A DNA stretch of 64,000 bases from Fragum whitleyi (taxonomy: Eukaryota > Mollusca > Bivalvia > Cardiida > Cardiidae): the NCBI GenBank assembly GCA_948146395.1, contig OX411554.1:37301730-37365729 (forward strand). The letters run 5' to 3'. The translations under genes and the position numbers were made by a program. Position 1 is the first letter of the stretch; each line of letters starts with the position of its first letter. Under the pieces are notes generated by a model that was given only the letters and a program-made list of their open reading frames with translations, did not search any database and was not told where the DNA came from. Below, in pieces: positions 55,223-64,000 of this stretch.

Positions 55223-55675
55223 TGAACCTGTTGACATTTCCAACAATTTCATATTTATGCAAAGTACAGATTCAGATCAGCAAATGCATCTACAAAGTCT
55301 GATCTGCATGTTCACTTTGCAATTAATGGAAAGCTGTTACCTAAACAATAATTCTTTAAGGTAGTGGACCCGTTATAATTCCGCAACATATCTGAAGCAA
55401 TGAACTTTAACAGTGTTAAAAGAGGTTTCCAAATGATTTTCATTAGGAAACCTCGGTCAACATTGTGAAAGTTCATGAGTTCCTAAATGTTGAGGTTTCC
55501 AAATAATTTTCATTAGGAAACTTCAGTTCATGAGTTCCTAAATGTTGCAGAACTATTACGGGTCCACTACCTTAATACAAATGAAGCATTCTAAACGAAC
55601 TCTTTTGCTACCTACACTGTTCAATGTGTGTTGTTCAAGAATTATGTGAAATTGTTAAAAATGTCATGCACAATT
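55223..55675. mobile_element. MITE family M4, split by an M3 insertion
   Basis: TGAACCTGTTGACATTTCCA on the left is matched by TGAAATTGTTAAAAATGTCA on the right. An M3 element at 55356-55575 sits in the middle; without it the copy would be about 235 bp, the usual size of M4. Confidence 0.72.
55356..55575. mobile_element. TTAA-flanked MITE, family M3 (best copy)
   Basis: TTAAGGTAGTGGACCCGTTA and, in complement from the right, TTAAGGTAGTGGACCCGTAA: at least 30 bp of terminal inverted repeat. Inside, GAGGTTTCCAAAT(G/A)ATTTTC and ATTAGGAAAC(C/T)TC occur twice. TTAA flanks fit a piggyBac-like target. Confidence 0.8.
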
Positions 55676-55868
55676 GGATAAGTATATATGCACACTTGAA
55701 ACTCCATAAGCTAAGGACATTGATTCAGAAGCATACCATGATAACTATGGGTGCCATTTAAACAATTAACTTGGCCTTTTATCATAAAGCCTGCCTTATT
55801 CGTGAATGACCTCATGTGCAACAATTTGTGAGTTTTTCTTAGACAGGAAACCTACCCTAGATGCCATG
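55676..55868. other. Unassigned non-coding stretch
   Basis: Nothing recognised. Confidence 0.35.
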
Positions 55869-56183
55869 GACTCAGGAGTTCTGTCTAATGACCTTAAGGT
55901 TACTGATGATGAGTGTCAATTCATTTGAAAAGTTAAGTGACACCGTCAATCAGATCATGAGTTAAAAGCATTGACTCAGGAGTTCTGTCTAATGACCTTG
56001 AGGTTACTGATGATGAGTGTCAATTCATTTGAAAAGTTAAGTGACACCGTCAATCAGATCATGAGTTAAAAGCATTGACTCAGGAGTTCTGTCTAATGAC
56101 CTTGAGGTTACTGATGATGTGTGTCAATTCATTGGAAAAGTTAAGTGACACTGTCAATCAGATCATGAGTTAAAAGCATTGAT
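55869..56183. repeat. 104-bp tandem repeat, three units
   Basis: GACTCAGGAGTTCTGTCTAA starts at 55869, 55973 and 56077, so each unit is 104 bp. The units differ at only a few positions (for example CCTTAAGG against CCTTGAGG, and GATGAGTG against GATGTGTG), so the amplification is recent. Confidence 0.92.
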
Positions 56184-56640
56184 CAGCAAATTATCAGAAT
56201 CAAAGAGATATCTTTTCTATTGAGGTATGTCCCCAAAATCCAAACAACATTAAGCTGTATGAGTATGGGAGGCAGAAAAATATCATAAATAGAATAAAGA
56301 TAGAACTTTCAAGCTATGACGGAAGTTGTCAAAGACATTTGAAGGGGTCACTACAAAACTACTGTATAAGGCCCTATATTCATATATACACTTACAGTGC
56401 CATGCTTTTTCACAAGGTTCTCTATTCAGGAAGGTTATGATGATCATTTCTGTGACAGCCAGGGATTTCAAAGCTGCTTATTTGCATATCATTAATCTAA
56501 AACCTTCAAAAAATAGTCTCTAAATGAATTATTCATGATTTACCATCCTTTTTTGGAAACAGGAAAGCATCATTAACTTGAGAAGAGATATTATTACCAA
56601 TTATCATTTGGTTCATCATAAAAATTATCCCAGAAGTATA
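56184..56640. other. Unassigned non-coding stretch
   Basis: Opposed 62-65-codon frames overlap at 56283-56523 and have no recognisable domain. Confidence 0.35.
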
Positions 56641-56689
56641 GAAGTTGTTGGCAGTTTTGCGGGGGAAGAAGACATTTAGTTAAAAAGTT

Positions 56690-56782
56690 TGTGGATTCAT
56701 GCAGAAATACACTCACAAACAAAGCCATGAGAGTAGTCCTATTTGGCAGACTTAAGCTAGGTCTTCAGCCAGTGGAGCTAAT
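56690..56782 (+). mobile_element. Helentron-type 3' end fragment
   Basis: Ends TCTTCAGCCAGTGGAGCTAA, preceded by GCCATGAGAGTAGTCC, an eroded GCCATGACAATAGCCC. Confidence 0.6.
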
Positions 56783-56966
56783 AATAGCTACATTTCCAAA
56801 AAATTCAATTTTAGTTGTGTCCATCAAGTTTCGTGAATTCTGACATACCACAAAGAAGGAATCACCACTGTAAAAGGCAGTGTGCCAGTTCTTACCTGGA
56901 TGCAATTGTAAACTTATTCTTTTATCAAAAGAAAAGATAGTTTTCAATTTGTTCATTTAATGAAGG

Positions 56967-57050
56967 GTTAATTCACCTTTTTGAGGGCGTTTACATTTAC
57001 AGAGACCAAAAAAATGATTTGACGGTCTCTGCAAATGTTATTGTGAATTG
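56967..57050. repeat. Imperfect hairpin
   Basis: ACATTTACAGAGACC opposite GGTCTCTGCAAATGT, and outward TTAATTCAC opposite GTGAATTGA, with a loop of about 16 bases. Confidence 0.7.
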
Positions 57051-57635
57051 ATGCTATAATCGCATAATATTGCATAAAAAGAAAGACTAAAGTATTTATT
57101 CAAGCAGAAATTGCAAAATAATACATAGGAATGCTTTAAAACTAGCTCAAAACTTTTATAATGTCGGAAAAATTGCTTTATGCATCGCACCGTCATTTTT
57201 GTTTATACTAATGTTGCTTGGTAAAGTAATGACGTCATAAAAAATAACGCGGGAACAAGGATACCTAAGCAAAAAGAGACGGGAGTTAACAGTATGTGAA
57301 TTTACATATAAATCCATGATTTCTTCCGTAAAAGCCCTGGTTTTGTCCAGAAACCTATGTCCATAACGACCAGAAAACATACTTTTTATGCAATGATGTA
57401 AGATAATTTGATCTTCACTACTGCTTACAATCATTCCCTATTACTTCATCGAGGAAAGAATATCAAAGGGACTCCAGAATGACAGACAATATGGCTGTTT
57501 TGAATTCATGCTCCAAGAATAACAATTATAATCCATATTTTGTAGCCTAGTCACATACTTATTAAGAAAAAAACATCAATAATTGACTTGTTTGATTGAC
57601 AATGTTCATGATTGTAGATATATAAGGAAATAAGA
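57051..57635. other. Unassigned; one 92-codon minus-strand frame
   Basis: The minus-strand frame 57156-57434 overlaps no repeat I recognise and has somewhat more CpG than its surroundings. I see no domain and no convincing splice context. It could be a chance frame or an exon. Confidence 0.3.
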
Positions 57636-58820
57636 CTAGAAAGCCATGAATGGCTTGAGTCACTCCACAGGCTTGAAATTCTTGTAAAGCAATAATAGTT
57701 TTGACTAGATTTTTAGTTATTTTGGATTCTACTGTTGTTGAAAATGATTTTCAAAGTTTCAACTAAATAACATATAGAAAATGACATCTGTCGATAAAAT
57801 GCATATTTTAAACCGATCACAATAATTTTTGGTAGACTGATGTAAGGTCAATCAAGGATCATTCATATAAAATTTCATTGGTATCCCTCATTTAGATTCT
57901 GAGAAAATGATTTTCAAAGTTTCCACTTTATAACACACAGAGAAATGACCTCGCCCCATAAAATACATATTTTTCATCCGATCACAATAATATTTGGTAG
58001 ACTGATAGAGAGTCAATCAAGGTTTATTCCAACGAAATTTGGTTGATATCCATCATTTAGATTCTGAGAAAATGATTTTCAAAGTTTCCACTATATAACA
58101 TTTAGAGAAATGACCTCCGCCCATAAAAAACCATACTTTTCATCCAATCACAATACTTTTTGGTAGACTGATAGAGGGTCACTCAAAAATTATTCCATTG
58201 AAAATTTGGTTGATATCCAACATTTAGATTCTGAGAAAATGATATCCAAAGTTTCCACAATATAACATATAGAGAAATGACCTCCGCCCATAAAATACAT
58301 ACTTTCCAATTGATCACAATAATCTTTGGTAGACTGGTAAAGGGTCACTCAAGGATCATTCCAGTGAAATTTTGTTGATATCCATCACTTACATTCTGAG
58401 AAAATGATTTTCAAAGTTTCCACTATATAACATTTAGGGAAATGACCTCTGCCCATAAAATGCATATTTTTCATCCGATTTCAATAATCTTTTGTAGACA
58501 GATAAAGGGTCACACAAGGATCATTCATGTAAAGTTTCATTGGCATCCATCAATTAGAATCTGAGAAAACTCACTTTTTACCATATTTGGAAATTAGCCA
58601 CGCCCATTAAATCCATGTTTTTCGTTGGATCAAAATTTCTTGAACAACTTTTAAAGAGGGTCACCCAAGAATCATTCCTGTGAAGTTTGGTTGAAATTCA
58701 TCCAGTAGTTTCTGAGGAGAAGATTTTTAAAGAAAAGTTTACGAACGGATGCACGGATGGACGCACGACGGACACAACGCCATGACAATAGTCCAAGTGG
58801 CTTTCAGCCAGTGGAGCTAA
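57636..58820 (+). mobile_element. Helentron-type element, 165-bp core, full length
   Basis: Left end CTAGAAAGCCATGAATGGCT; about six core units; module TTCTTGAACAACTTTTAAAG; short GGATGCACGGATGGACGCACG tract; right end GGCTTTCAGCCAGTGGAGC then TAA. Confidence 0.87.
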
Positions 58821-58902
58821 AAATGATACTGTATATTGCAATTTTTCTTCCAAAACCTTTTAACTACAGCTTGTGATAGGTGGTAATAACAAGGTTTTAA
58901 AA

Positions 58903-59112
58903 ACAAGAGGCCGAAGAGGGCCTGTATCGCTCCACTGGCTTAAAAAACCTCAAGATTTGAAAGAGAGATATTGAAAATAGAAGGTAATGAAAGTGAACAG
59001 CATTCAGAAGGAATTCAGACTTTTTCTAAGTTGAAATTGACTTATGAAGGAATGAACTTATTTAACTAATATGTAAAATTACAAGGAAGAAAACTATTTA
59101 GATATCACTTTG
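58903..59112 (+). mobile_element. Helentron-type 5' fragment
   Basis: AACAAGAGGCCGAAGAGGGC with stem AGGCC/GGCCT, then TATCGCTCCACTGGC. It loses similarity before any core unit, and the next element begins at about 59114. Confidence 0.65.
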
Positions 59113-59113
59113 A

Positions 59114-61082
59114 AACAAGAGGACCTGAATGGCCCTAAACAGCTCACCTGAATTTAATTGATCCATTGGATCTCATCCAATCCATATTTCTTGAACAACT
59201 ATAGAAGAGGGTCACCCAAGGAACATTCTGGTAAAGTTTCATTGAAATTGGCCCAATGGTTCAGGAGGAGATGTCGTTCAGAGATTTCAGGGTCAAAATA
59301 AGCCCTGCCCTGCCACACCCATATTTGGGGTTCAATCCAAATTTCTTGAACAACTTTAGAAGAGGGTCACCCAAGGAACATTCTGGTAAAGTTTCATTGA
59401 AATCGGCCAAATGGTTCGGGTGGAGACGAGGTTCAAAGATTTTAGGGTCAAAATAAGCCCCGCCCTGCCATGCCCATATTTTGGGGTCAATCCGATTTCT
59501 TGAACAACTTTAGAAGAGGGTCACCCAAGGTAAATTCTGGTAAAGTTTCATAAAAATTGGCCCAATGGTTCAGGAGGAGATGTCATTCAAAGATTTCGGG
59601 GTCAAAATAAGCCCTGCCCTGCCACACCCATATTTGGGGGTCAATCAAAATTTCTTGAACAACTTCAGAAAAGGGTCACCAAAGGAACATTCTGGTAAAG
59701 TTTCATTAAAATTGACCCAAGTGTTAAGGAGGAGATGTCATTTAAAGATTTCGGGGTCAAAATAAGCTCTGCCCTGCCACGCCCATATTTGGGGGTCAAT
59801 CCAAATTTCTTGAACAACCTTTGAAGAGGGTCAACTAAGATCATTCTGGAAAAGTTTCATTGAAATTTGCCCAATGGTTCAGGAGGAGATGTCATTCAAA
59901 GATTTCGGGGTCAAAATTAGCCCGACTAGAAACATCCATATTTGGGGGTCAATCCAAATTTCTTGAACAACTTTAGAAGAGGGTCACCTGAGGAACATTC
60001 TGGTAAAGTTTCATTAAAATTGGCCCAAGTGTTAAGGAGGAGATATCATTCAAAGATTTCGGAGTCAAAATAAGCCCCTCCCTGCCACGCCAATATTTGA
60101 GGGTCAATCAAAATTTCTTGAACAACTTTTGAAGAGGGTCACCCAAGGAATATTCTGGTAAAGTTTCATTAAAATTGGCCAAAGTGTTCAGGAGGAGATG
60201 TTATTCAAAGATTATGGGGTCAAAATTAGCCCCGAGTAGCCACATCCATATTTTGTGGTCAATCCAAATTTCTTGAAGAACTTTAGAAGAGGGTCACCAA
60301 AGGAACATTCTGGTAAAGTTTCATTGAAATTGGCCCAAGTGTTCAGGAGGAGATGTCGTTCGAAGATTTTGGGTCAAAATAAGCCCCGCCCTGCCACGTC
60401 CATATATGGGGGTCAATCCAAATTTCTTGAACAACTTTATGAGGAGTCATCCGAGGAACATTCCGGTAAAGTTTCATTAAAATTGGCCTAATGGATCAGG
60501 AGATGTCGTTCTAAGATTTCGGGGTCAAAATAAGCCCCGCCCTGCCACGCCCATATTTGGAGGTCAATCCAAATTTCTTGAACAACTTTAGAAGAGGGTC
60601 ACCCAAGGAACATTCTGGTAAAGTTTCATTAAAATTGGCCCAAGTGTTAAGGAGGAGATATCATTCAAAGATTTCGGGGTCAAAATAAGCCCCTCCCTGC
60701 AACGCCCATATTTGGGGGTCAATCCAAATTTCTTGAACAACTTCAGAAGAGGGTCATTAAAGGAACATTCTGGTAAAGTTTCATTAAATTTGGCCCAAGT
60801 GTTCAGGAGGAGATGTCGTTCAAAGATTTCGGGGTCAAAATAAGCCCCGCCCTGCCACGCCCATATTTGGGAGTCAATCCAAATTTCTTGACCAACTTTA
60901 AAAGAGGGTCACCTAAGGAACATTCTGGCCAGTTTTCGTCAAAATAAACCCATTCACTACGACCAGGTTTAGGAGGAGAAGATGTTTAAAGAAAAGTTTA
61001 CGCAAGCATGCACGCACGGACGGACAAACGACAGACACCTCGCCATGACAATAGTTCGCTGGACTTCGGCCAGTGGAGCTAA
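59114..61082 (+). mobile_element. Helentron-type element, about twelve 155-bp units
   Basis: Left end AACAAGAGGACCTGAATGGC, whose stem has two mismatches, then AGCTCACCTG. TCAATC(C/A) marks lie at 59332, 59487, 59641, 59796, 59949, 60104, 60259, 60413, 60564, 60719 and 60874, 151-155 bp apart. Each unit has TTCTTGAACAACTT(T/C)AGAAG and AGGAGGAGATGTC. A GCATGCACGCACGGACGGAC tract and the right end GACTTCGGCCAGTGGAGCTAA follow. The near-regular units give 66-78-codon frames that look alike but are not genes. Confidence 0.88.
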
Positions 61083-61133
61083 AAATTGTAAAAATAATTT
61101 AACTCAGAACTGTTGTCAAAGGTCAACATTTTG

Positions 61134-61211
61134 TGGGTTCAGTACAACACTATCGTAAGTGCAGATTCTCTTTATATATGGGCACTTAAAATAGTATTGC
61201 ATTGACCTCTC
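61134..61211. repeat. Palindromic mini-element, AAGTGC subtype, diverged
   Basis: GGGTTCAGTACAACACTATC opposite TAGTATTGCATTGACCTC, with GTAAGTGCAG and GGGCACTTA near the centre. Confidence 0.55.
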
Positions 61212-61790
61212 AAACTTGTGTCAAACTTAATTTTGACTTTTGACCTTATAAGTGACCATGATCTTCAAGCAAACTGAAACTTTATGCCAAAATAGCAAAA
61301 AGTACATCTATTTTTAATGGAGATTAATAGGGCCTGGAGTTAATTTGAAATGTATCCATACATGACATAAGCTGGAACTATGGTTGAATAAAGCTCAACT
61401 TGAACATTTGACCTTTACCTGTGACCTTGATTTTGTATCTGTCTGAACATCTATTTTAGATGGCAGAGCATCTACTTATAAAAAAAGATAAACAAGTGTG
61501 CCAGGTAATTTTGAAATCTATTCTAAATGAAGGAGCTATGGTCCAGAAAATCTGAATTGGATTGCTTAGCCTTGACCTGTGACTTGCAATTCTGAAAGGA
61601 TGCTAAAAGTCACATGTACCATTTCTTTTAAAAGTTGATTCATAACTGAAGGAGATATTTTCCAGACCAAGTTCTGACCTGACTTATTACCTTGATCTTA
61701 AAGCTGTCTTATATTTTGAAATTGTTCTTGTACAACTACACATACTTATATAGGTGAAGTTCTGTGAATTAAACCAAGTTAAATATTTGA
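61212..61790. repeat. Possible decayed tandem core with TGACCTT motifs
   Basis: (G)AACTATGGTTGAATAAAGCT, GAGCTATGGTCCAGAAAATC and GAAGGAGATATTTTCCAGAC recur roughly every 130-160 bases, each before a (G)ACCTGTGAC or GACCTGACTTATTACCTTGA stretch. Too eroded to delimit. Confidence 0.4.
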
Positions 61791-62225
61791 AATTCATACA
61801 TAAATGTTGGACTCTTTAATCTTATTTTTGTTGTTGTTTGTTAACTGTGTTTTCAAAAATATTCTAAAATTTGAAAATCTGCATTTATGAAGACTGAATC
61901 TGAACAATCAGTAAAAGGGTAGGACAGACATCTTGCAATTTTCATAATGCTAATGTTTGCAGAATAATTCTCCCATTCATAACTGTTCAATATATATCAT
62001 AATTTCCATAGATAACAATTTATGAATATGCTAGTCTTTGTCATATTGACAAAAAAAGATCAAAGTAAAGAATAGGATAAAAAGATATCTGCCAACAGAG
62101 CTTCAAAAAAATAATGAAATTGCTGTCATGGAAAGAGGGATATTATATCAGATATGCACATTCAATATGTTCTGATAATTATTCAATTGCATATCTATTT
62201 AAAAATGTATGTACCAGTACACCAA
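61791..62225. other. Unassigned AT-rich sequence
   Basis: Nothing recognised. Confidence 0.35.
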
Positions 62226-62478
62226 TTAACCCTTGTCATGCTTAATCCGGAATATTCCTGCTTTAATGGCAGGAGCTATAGACAAACATCAGCCTGCACA
62301 TAATGTGCAGTCTAATGTTAGTCTACACCACCTGTTTCTCACTTTCGAACCAGAAATGTCCATAGTTTTAGATTTTTTAAAATGAAAATTGACCTACAGT
62401 TGGTACTTTCTGAGCTTTTTGCCCTTTGATTTTGATGAAATTTTTTAGCCAAAATTCATTCAGCATGACAAGGGTTAA
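62226..62478 (+). mobile_element. TTAA-flanked MITE, family M2 (best copy)
   Basis: TTAACCCTTGTCATGCTTAA to TTCAGCATGACAAGGGTTAA: both TTAA sites and about 20-bp inverted ends are present. The interior has GACAAACATCAGCCTGCACA and TTGACCTACAGTTGGTACTT. Confidence 0.82.
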
Positions 62479-62804
62479 ATTTAGAAATCTGTTAAAAAAA
62501 CATGACCATGAGTTTGTCTTAGACCTTTGAGATACAGAAATCATTGAAAAAGAAAATTCTCTTATTGAGGGAGACAGTTTTGAGAAATTATTTAAATTAA
62601 TCAATAAATATTACATTTATAGTTTGAACAGATGCCAAAAGAAGACAGGTTGATTTGGTATAAAATTAATGTCGGTTATATTAATCAGAGTTTTTAGTTT
62701 AAAAAGATTGCTTTTAGTTTGAATAAGAGGAAAACTGAAGCTTTTATATTGAGCAACTATTGAACACTTAGTCCAAAGATTCAATTTCCAAGAGAGAGAG
62801 ATGA
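62479..62804. other. Unassigned non-coding stretch
   Basis: Nothing recognised. Confidence 0.35.
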
Positions 62805-63535
62805 GGGCTTAAACACACTACCATCCCAATTTACAGCTGGGTTGACTGGACTATAAAGTGTTTTGCCTATAAACACGCCCCCTTGCAGAGCTATAGGTAA
62901 ACTTTGCGTGGTGAGCCGTGAAATCTACTTCTATTAACAGTTAAATTCCCATGCTATTATTTCGAAATAGATAAAGCAGGTTTAAAAAATACCTAAGGAA
63001 GAAACAATTCAACTTTCAAATGAAAGCTAATTGCTTGTCTTAAGATCGTAAGGCGTACTCATTTATGTATTTTCAAAGTTGAAGTGGAGGGATCACTTCC
63101 ATTCCTATCATATGCTTTTTAAATATACCCAATACACCTATTGTAATGGACTCAACGCCTATGTCAGAGCTCAGTTTTGAAAATACAAGTATAAAGATAG
63201 AGGGTGTATTTTGGATTTCAAATTAGATTATTTCAACAATACTTGTGCAAATCCTATATTGCTAGTACACATTGGAACTGTCTTGTCAACATGATTCAAT
63301 TGAGGTCCCACAATTTAGGGTTTCAATGAAAAATAAAGATTTTAGAATGGGCTATAAAGTGTTTTGCCTATAAACACATGCCCTTGCAGAGCTAAAGATA
63401 GAGGGAGTATTTTGAATTTCAAATTAGCTTTACCCCTCTTATATGTACCTCTGCCCCATGGTAGTGGGACTTGAACCACAAATCTTCAGGTCATCAGACA
63501 AGCACCTTTACCACTCAGACATCAAGGCAGTGTTT
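62805..63535 (-). mobile_element. SINE family C, mosaic of two partial copies
   Basis: CCCAATTTACAGCTGGGTTG (62825) and ATAAAGTGTTTTGCCTATAA (62854 and again 63354) are body pieces. The head is at 63450-63525 on the minus strand, with TGTCTGAGTGGTAAAGGTGC as A-box region and GTGGTTCAAGTCCCA as B box. AAAGATAGAGGG(T/A)GTATTTT also occurs twice (63195 and 63394). So the stretch contains a local duplication that includes part of the SINE. Confidence 0.6.
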
Positions 63536-63930
63536 TCTAAGGTTGGCAGTAAGCTGTTGTCCAGTATTATCAACACAAATATACTTATATTAATATATAT
63601 TGTGGAAATGAATGTCATATCCATATATTGTCTTGCCAACTTGCCAGTTTTCTGTTATATCAACAAAATTATAAAAATAAAAAGAAATCTATACTGGTTT
63701 AGGGGAAATTAGTTGGATATGTGCAGTGTTTTCAATCTTTCTGACTGGCTTCCATCCAATGGTAATTTGTTAAAATGTCTTTCATTCATTCTGACATTCC
63801 TTGGCACATTTTCCCTCTTTTACCAGAAGATTTCTACTTATCTTCCGTGAGGATTTCAACACTTTATGGGCACATAAAAAAATTATTCAATAATTTTCCC
63901 AGTTCCAGAATCAAAAGTTCCAGATAATTC
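63536..63930. other. Unassigned non-coding stretch
   Basis: Nothing recognised apart from the end of an 89-codon frame (63443-63712) that starts inside the SINE head. Confidence 0.35.
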
Positions 63931-63949
63931 CTTTAAATTAATTGATTAA

Positions 63950-64000
63950 TTGATTGAATGGAGTTTTACGCCATTTTCAACATTTATATCGCAACGGCTG
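63950..64000 (-). mobile_element. SINE family A, cut by the window edge
   Basis: GAATGGAGTTTTACGCCATT and TTTATATCGCAACGGCTG match the 3' part of the family. The preceding ATTAATTGATTAATTGATTG is the simple-repeat tail. The head would lie beyond 64000. Confidence 0.75.

Noticed and set aside
59256..60491. Similar 66-78-codon frames in tandem
   Set aside because: They repeat with the 155-bp units of a Helentron-type element; unit lengths of 151-155 bp do not preserve a reading frame.

Overview
The window is eukaryotic, AT-rich, non-coding DNA made mostly of mobile elements and their remains. I find no protein-coding gene I can support: no open frame exceeds about 120 codons, and the longer ones fall in repeats. 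The repeats suggest a bivalve mollusc. Many follow the 'pearl' plan known from oysters, ark shells and clams: a conserved left end, a core of tandem units of about 140-180 bp, an ACGG/ACGC-type microsatellite and a conserved right end with a short hairpin. That plan is now usually placed with non-autonomous Helitrons/Helentrons. The taxonomic call is inference from repeat style, not a gene match.

Layout. 0-6 kb: a TTAA-flanked MITE, tRNA-derived SINEs, Helentron fragments and small palindromes. 6.8-9.5 kb: three Helentron-type elements with 165-bp cores. 10-14 kb: SINEs, MITEs, a decayed tandem core and another Helentron. 14.4-15.2 kb: a 145-bp-core element. 15.26-17.27 kb: a 2.0-kb terminal-inverted-repeat element unlike its surroundings in CpG content. 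17.7-19.8 kb: a SINE, nested MITEs and palindromes. 19.8-22.8 kb: a ten-unit 145-bp Helentron, then a 165-bp one. 23-25 kb: MITEs and a (CT)n tract. 25.1-26.8 kb: two more core elements. 28.0-32.7 kb: three 165-bp elements; the last two lie head to tail inside one half of a duplicated host segment, and the other half keeps the empty site. 32.7-34 kb: an element with alternating core units. 34.6-41.4 kb: piggyBac-like MITEs, a 307-bp element, SINEs, a 1.35-kb Helentron and foldbacks. 42-50 kb: a degenerate GAAC/GTTC array, a core element, several MITEs, a 38-bp array inside a SINE, and a hAT-type element with an 8-bp target duplication. 50.3-56.2 kb: a 32-bp array, large hairpins, a 145-bp-core element, a MITE inside a MITE and three 104-bp units. 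57.6-61.1 kb: a 165-bp element and a twelve-unit 155-bp element. 61.1-64 kb: decayed repeats, a MITE and SINE fragments.

The main results concern the Helentron-type superfamily. Its families differ in core sequence but keep paired stems at both ends, with compensatory changes between families. One pair of copies gives a precise empty site and a head-to-tail dimer, as expected for rolling-circle movement. Family names and boundaries come from reading by eye; no database search was possible.
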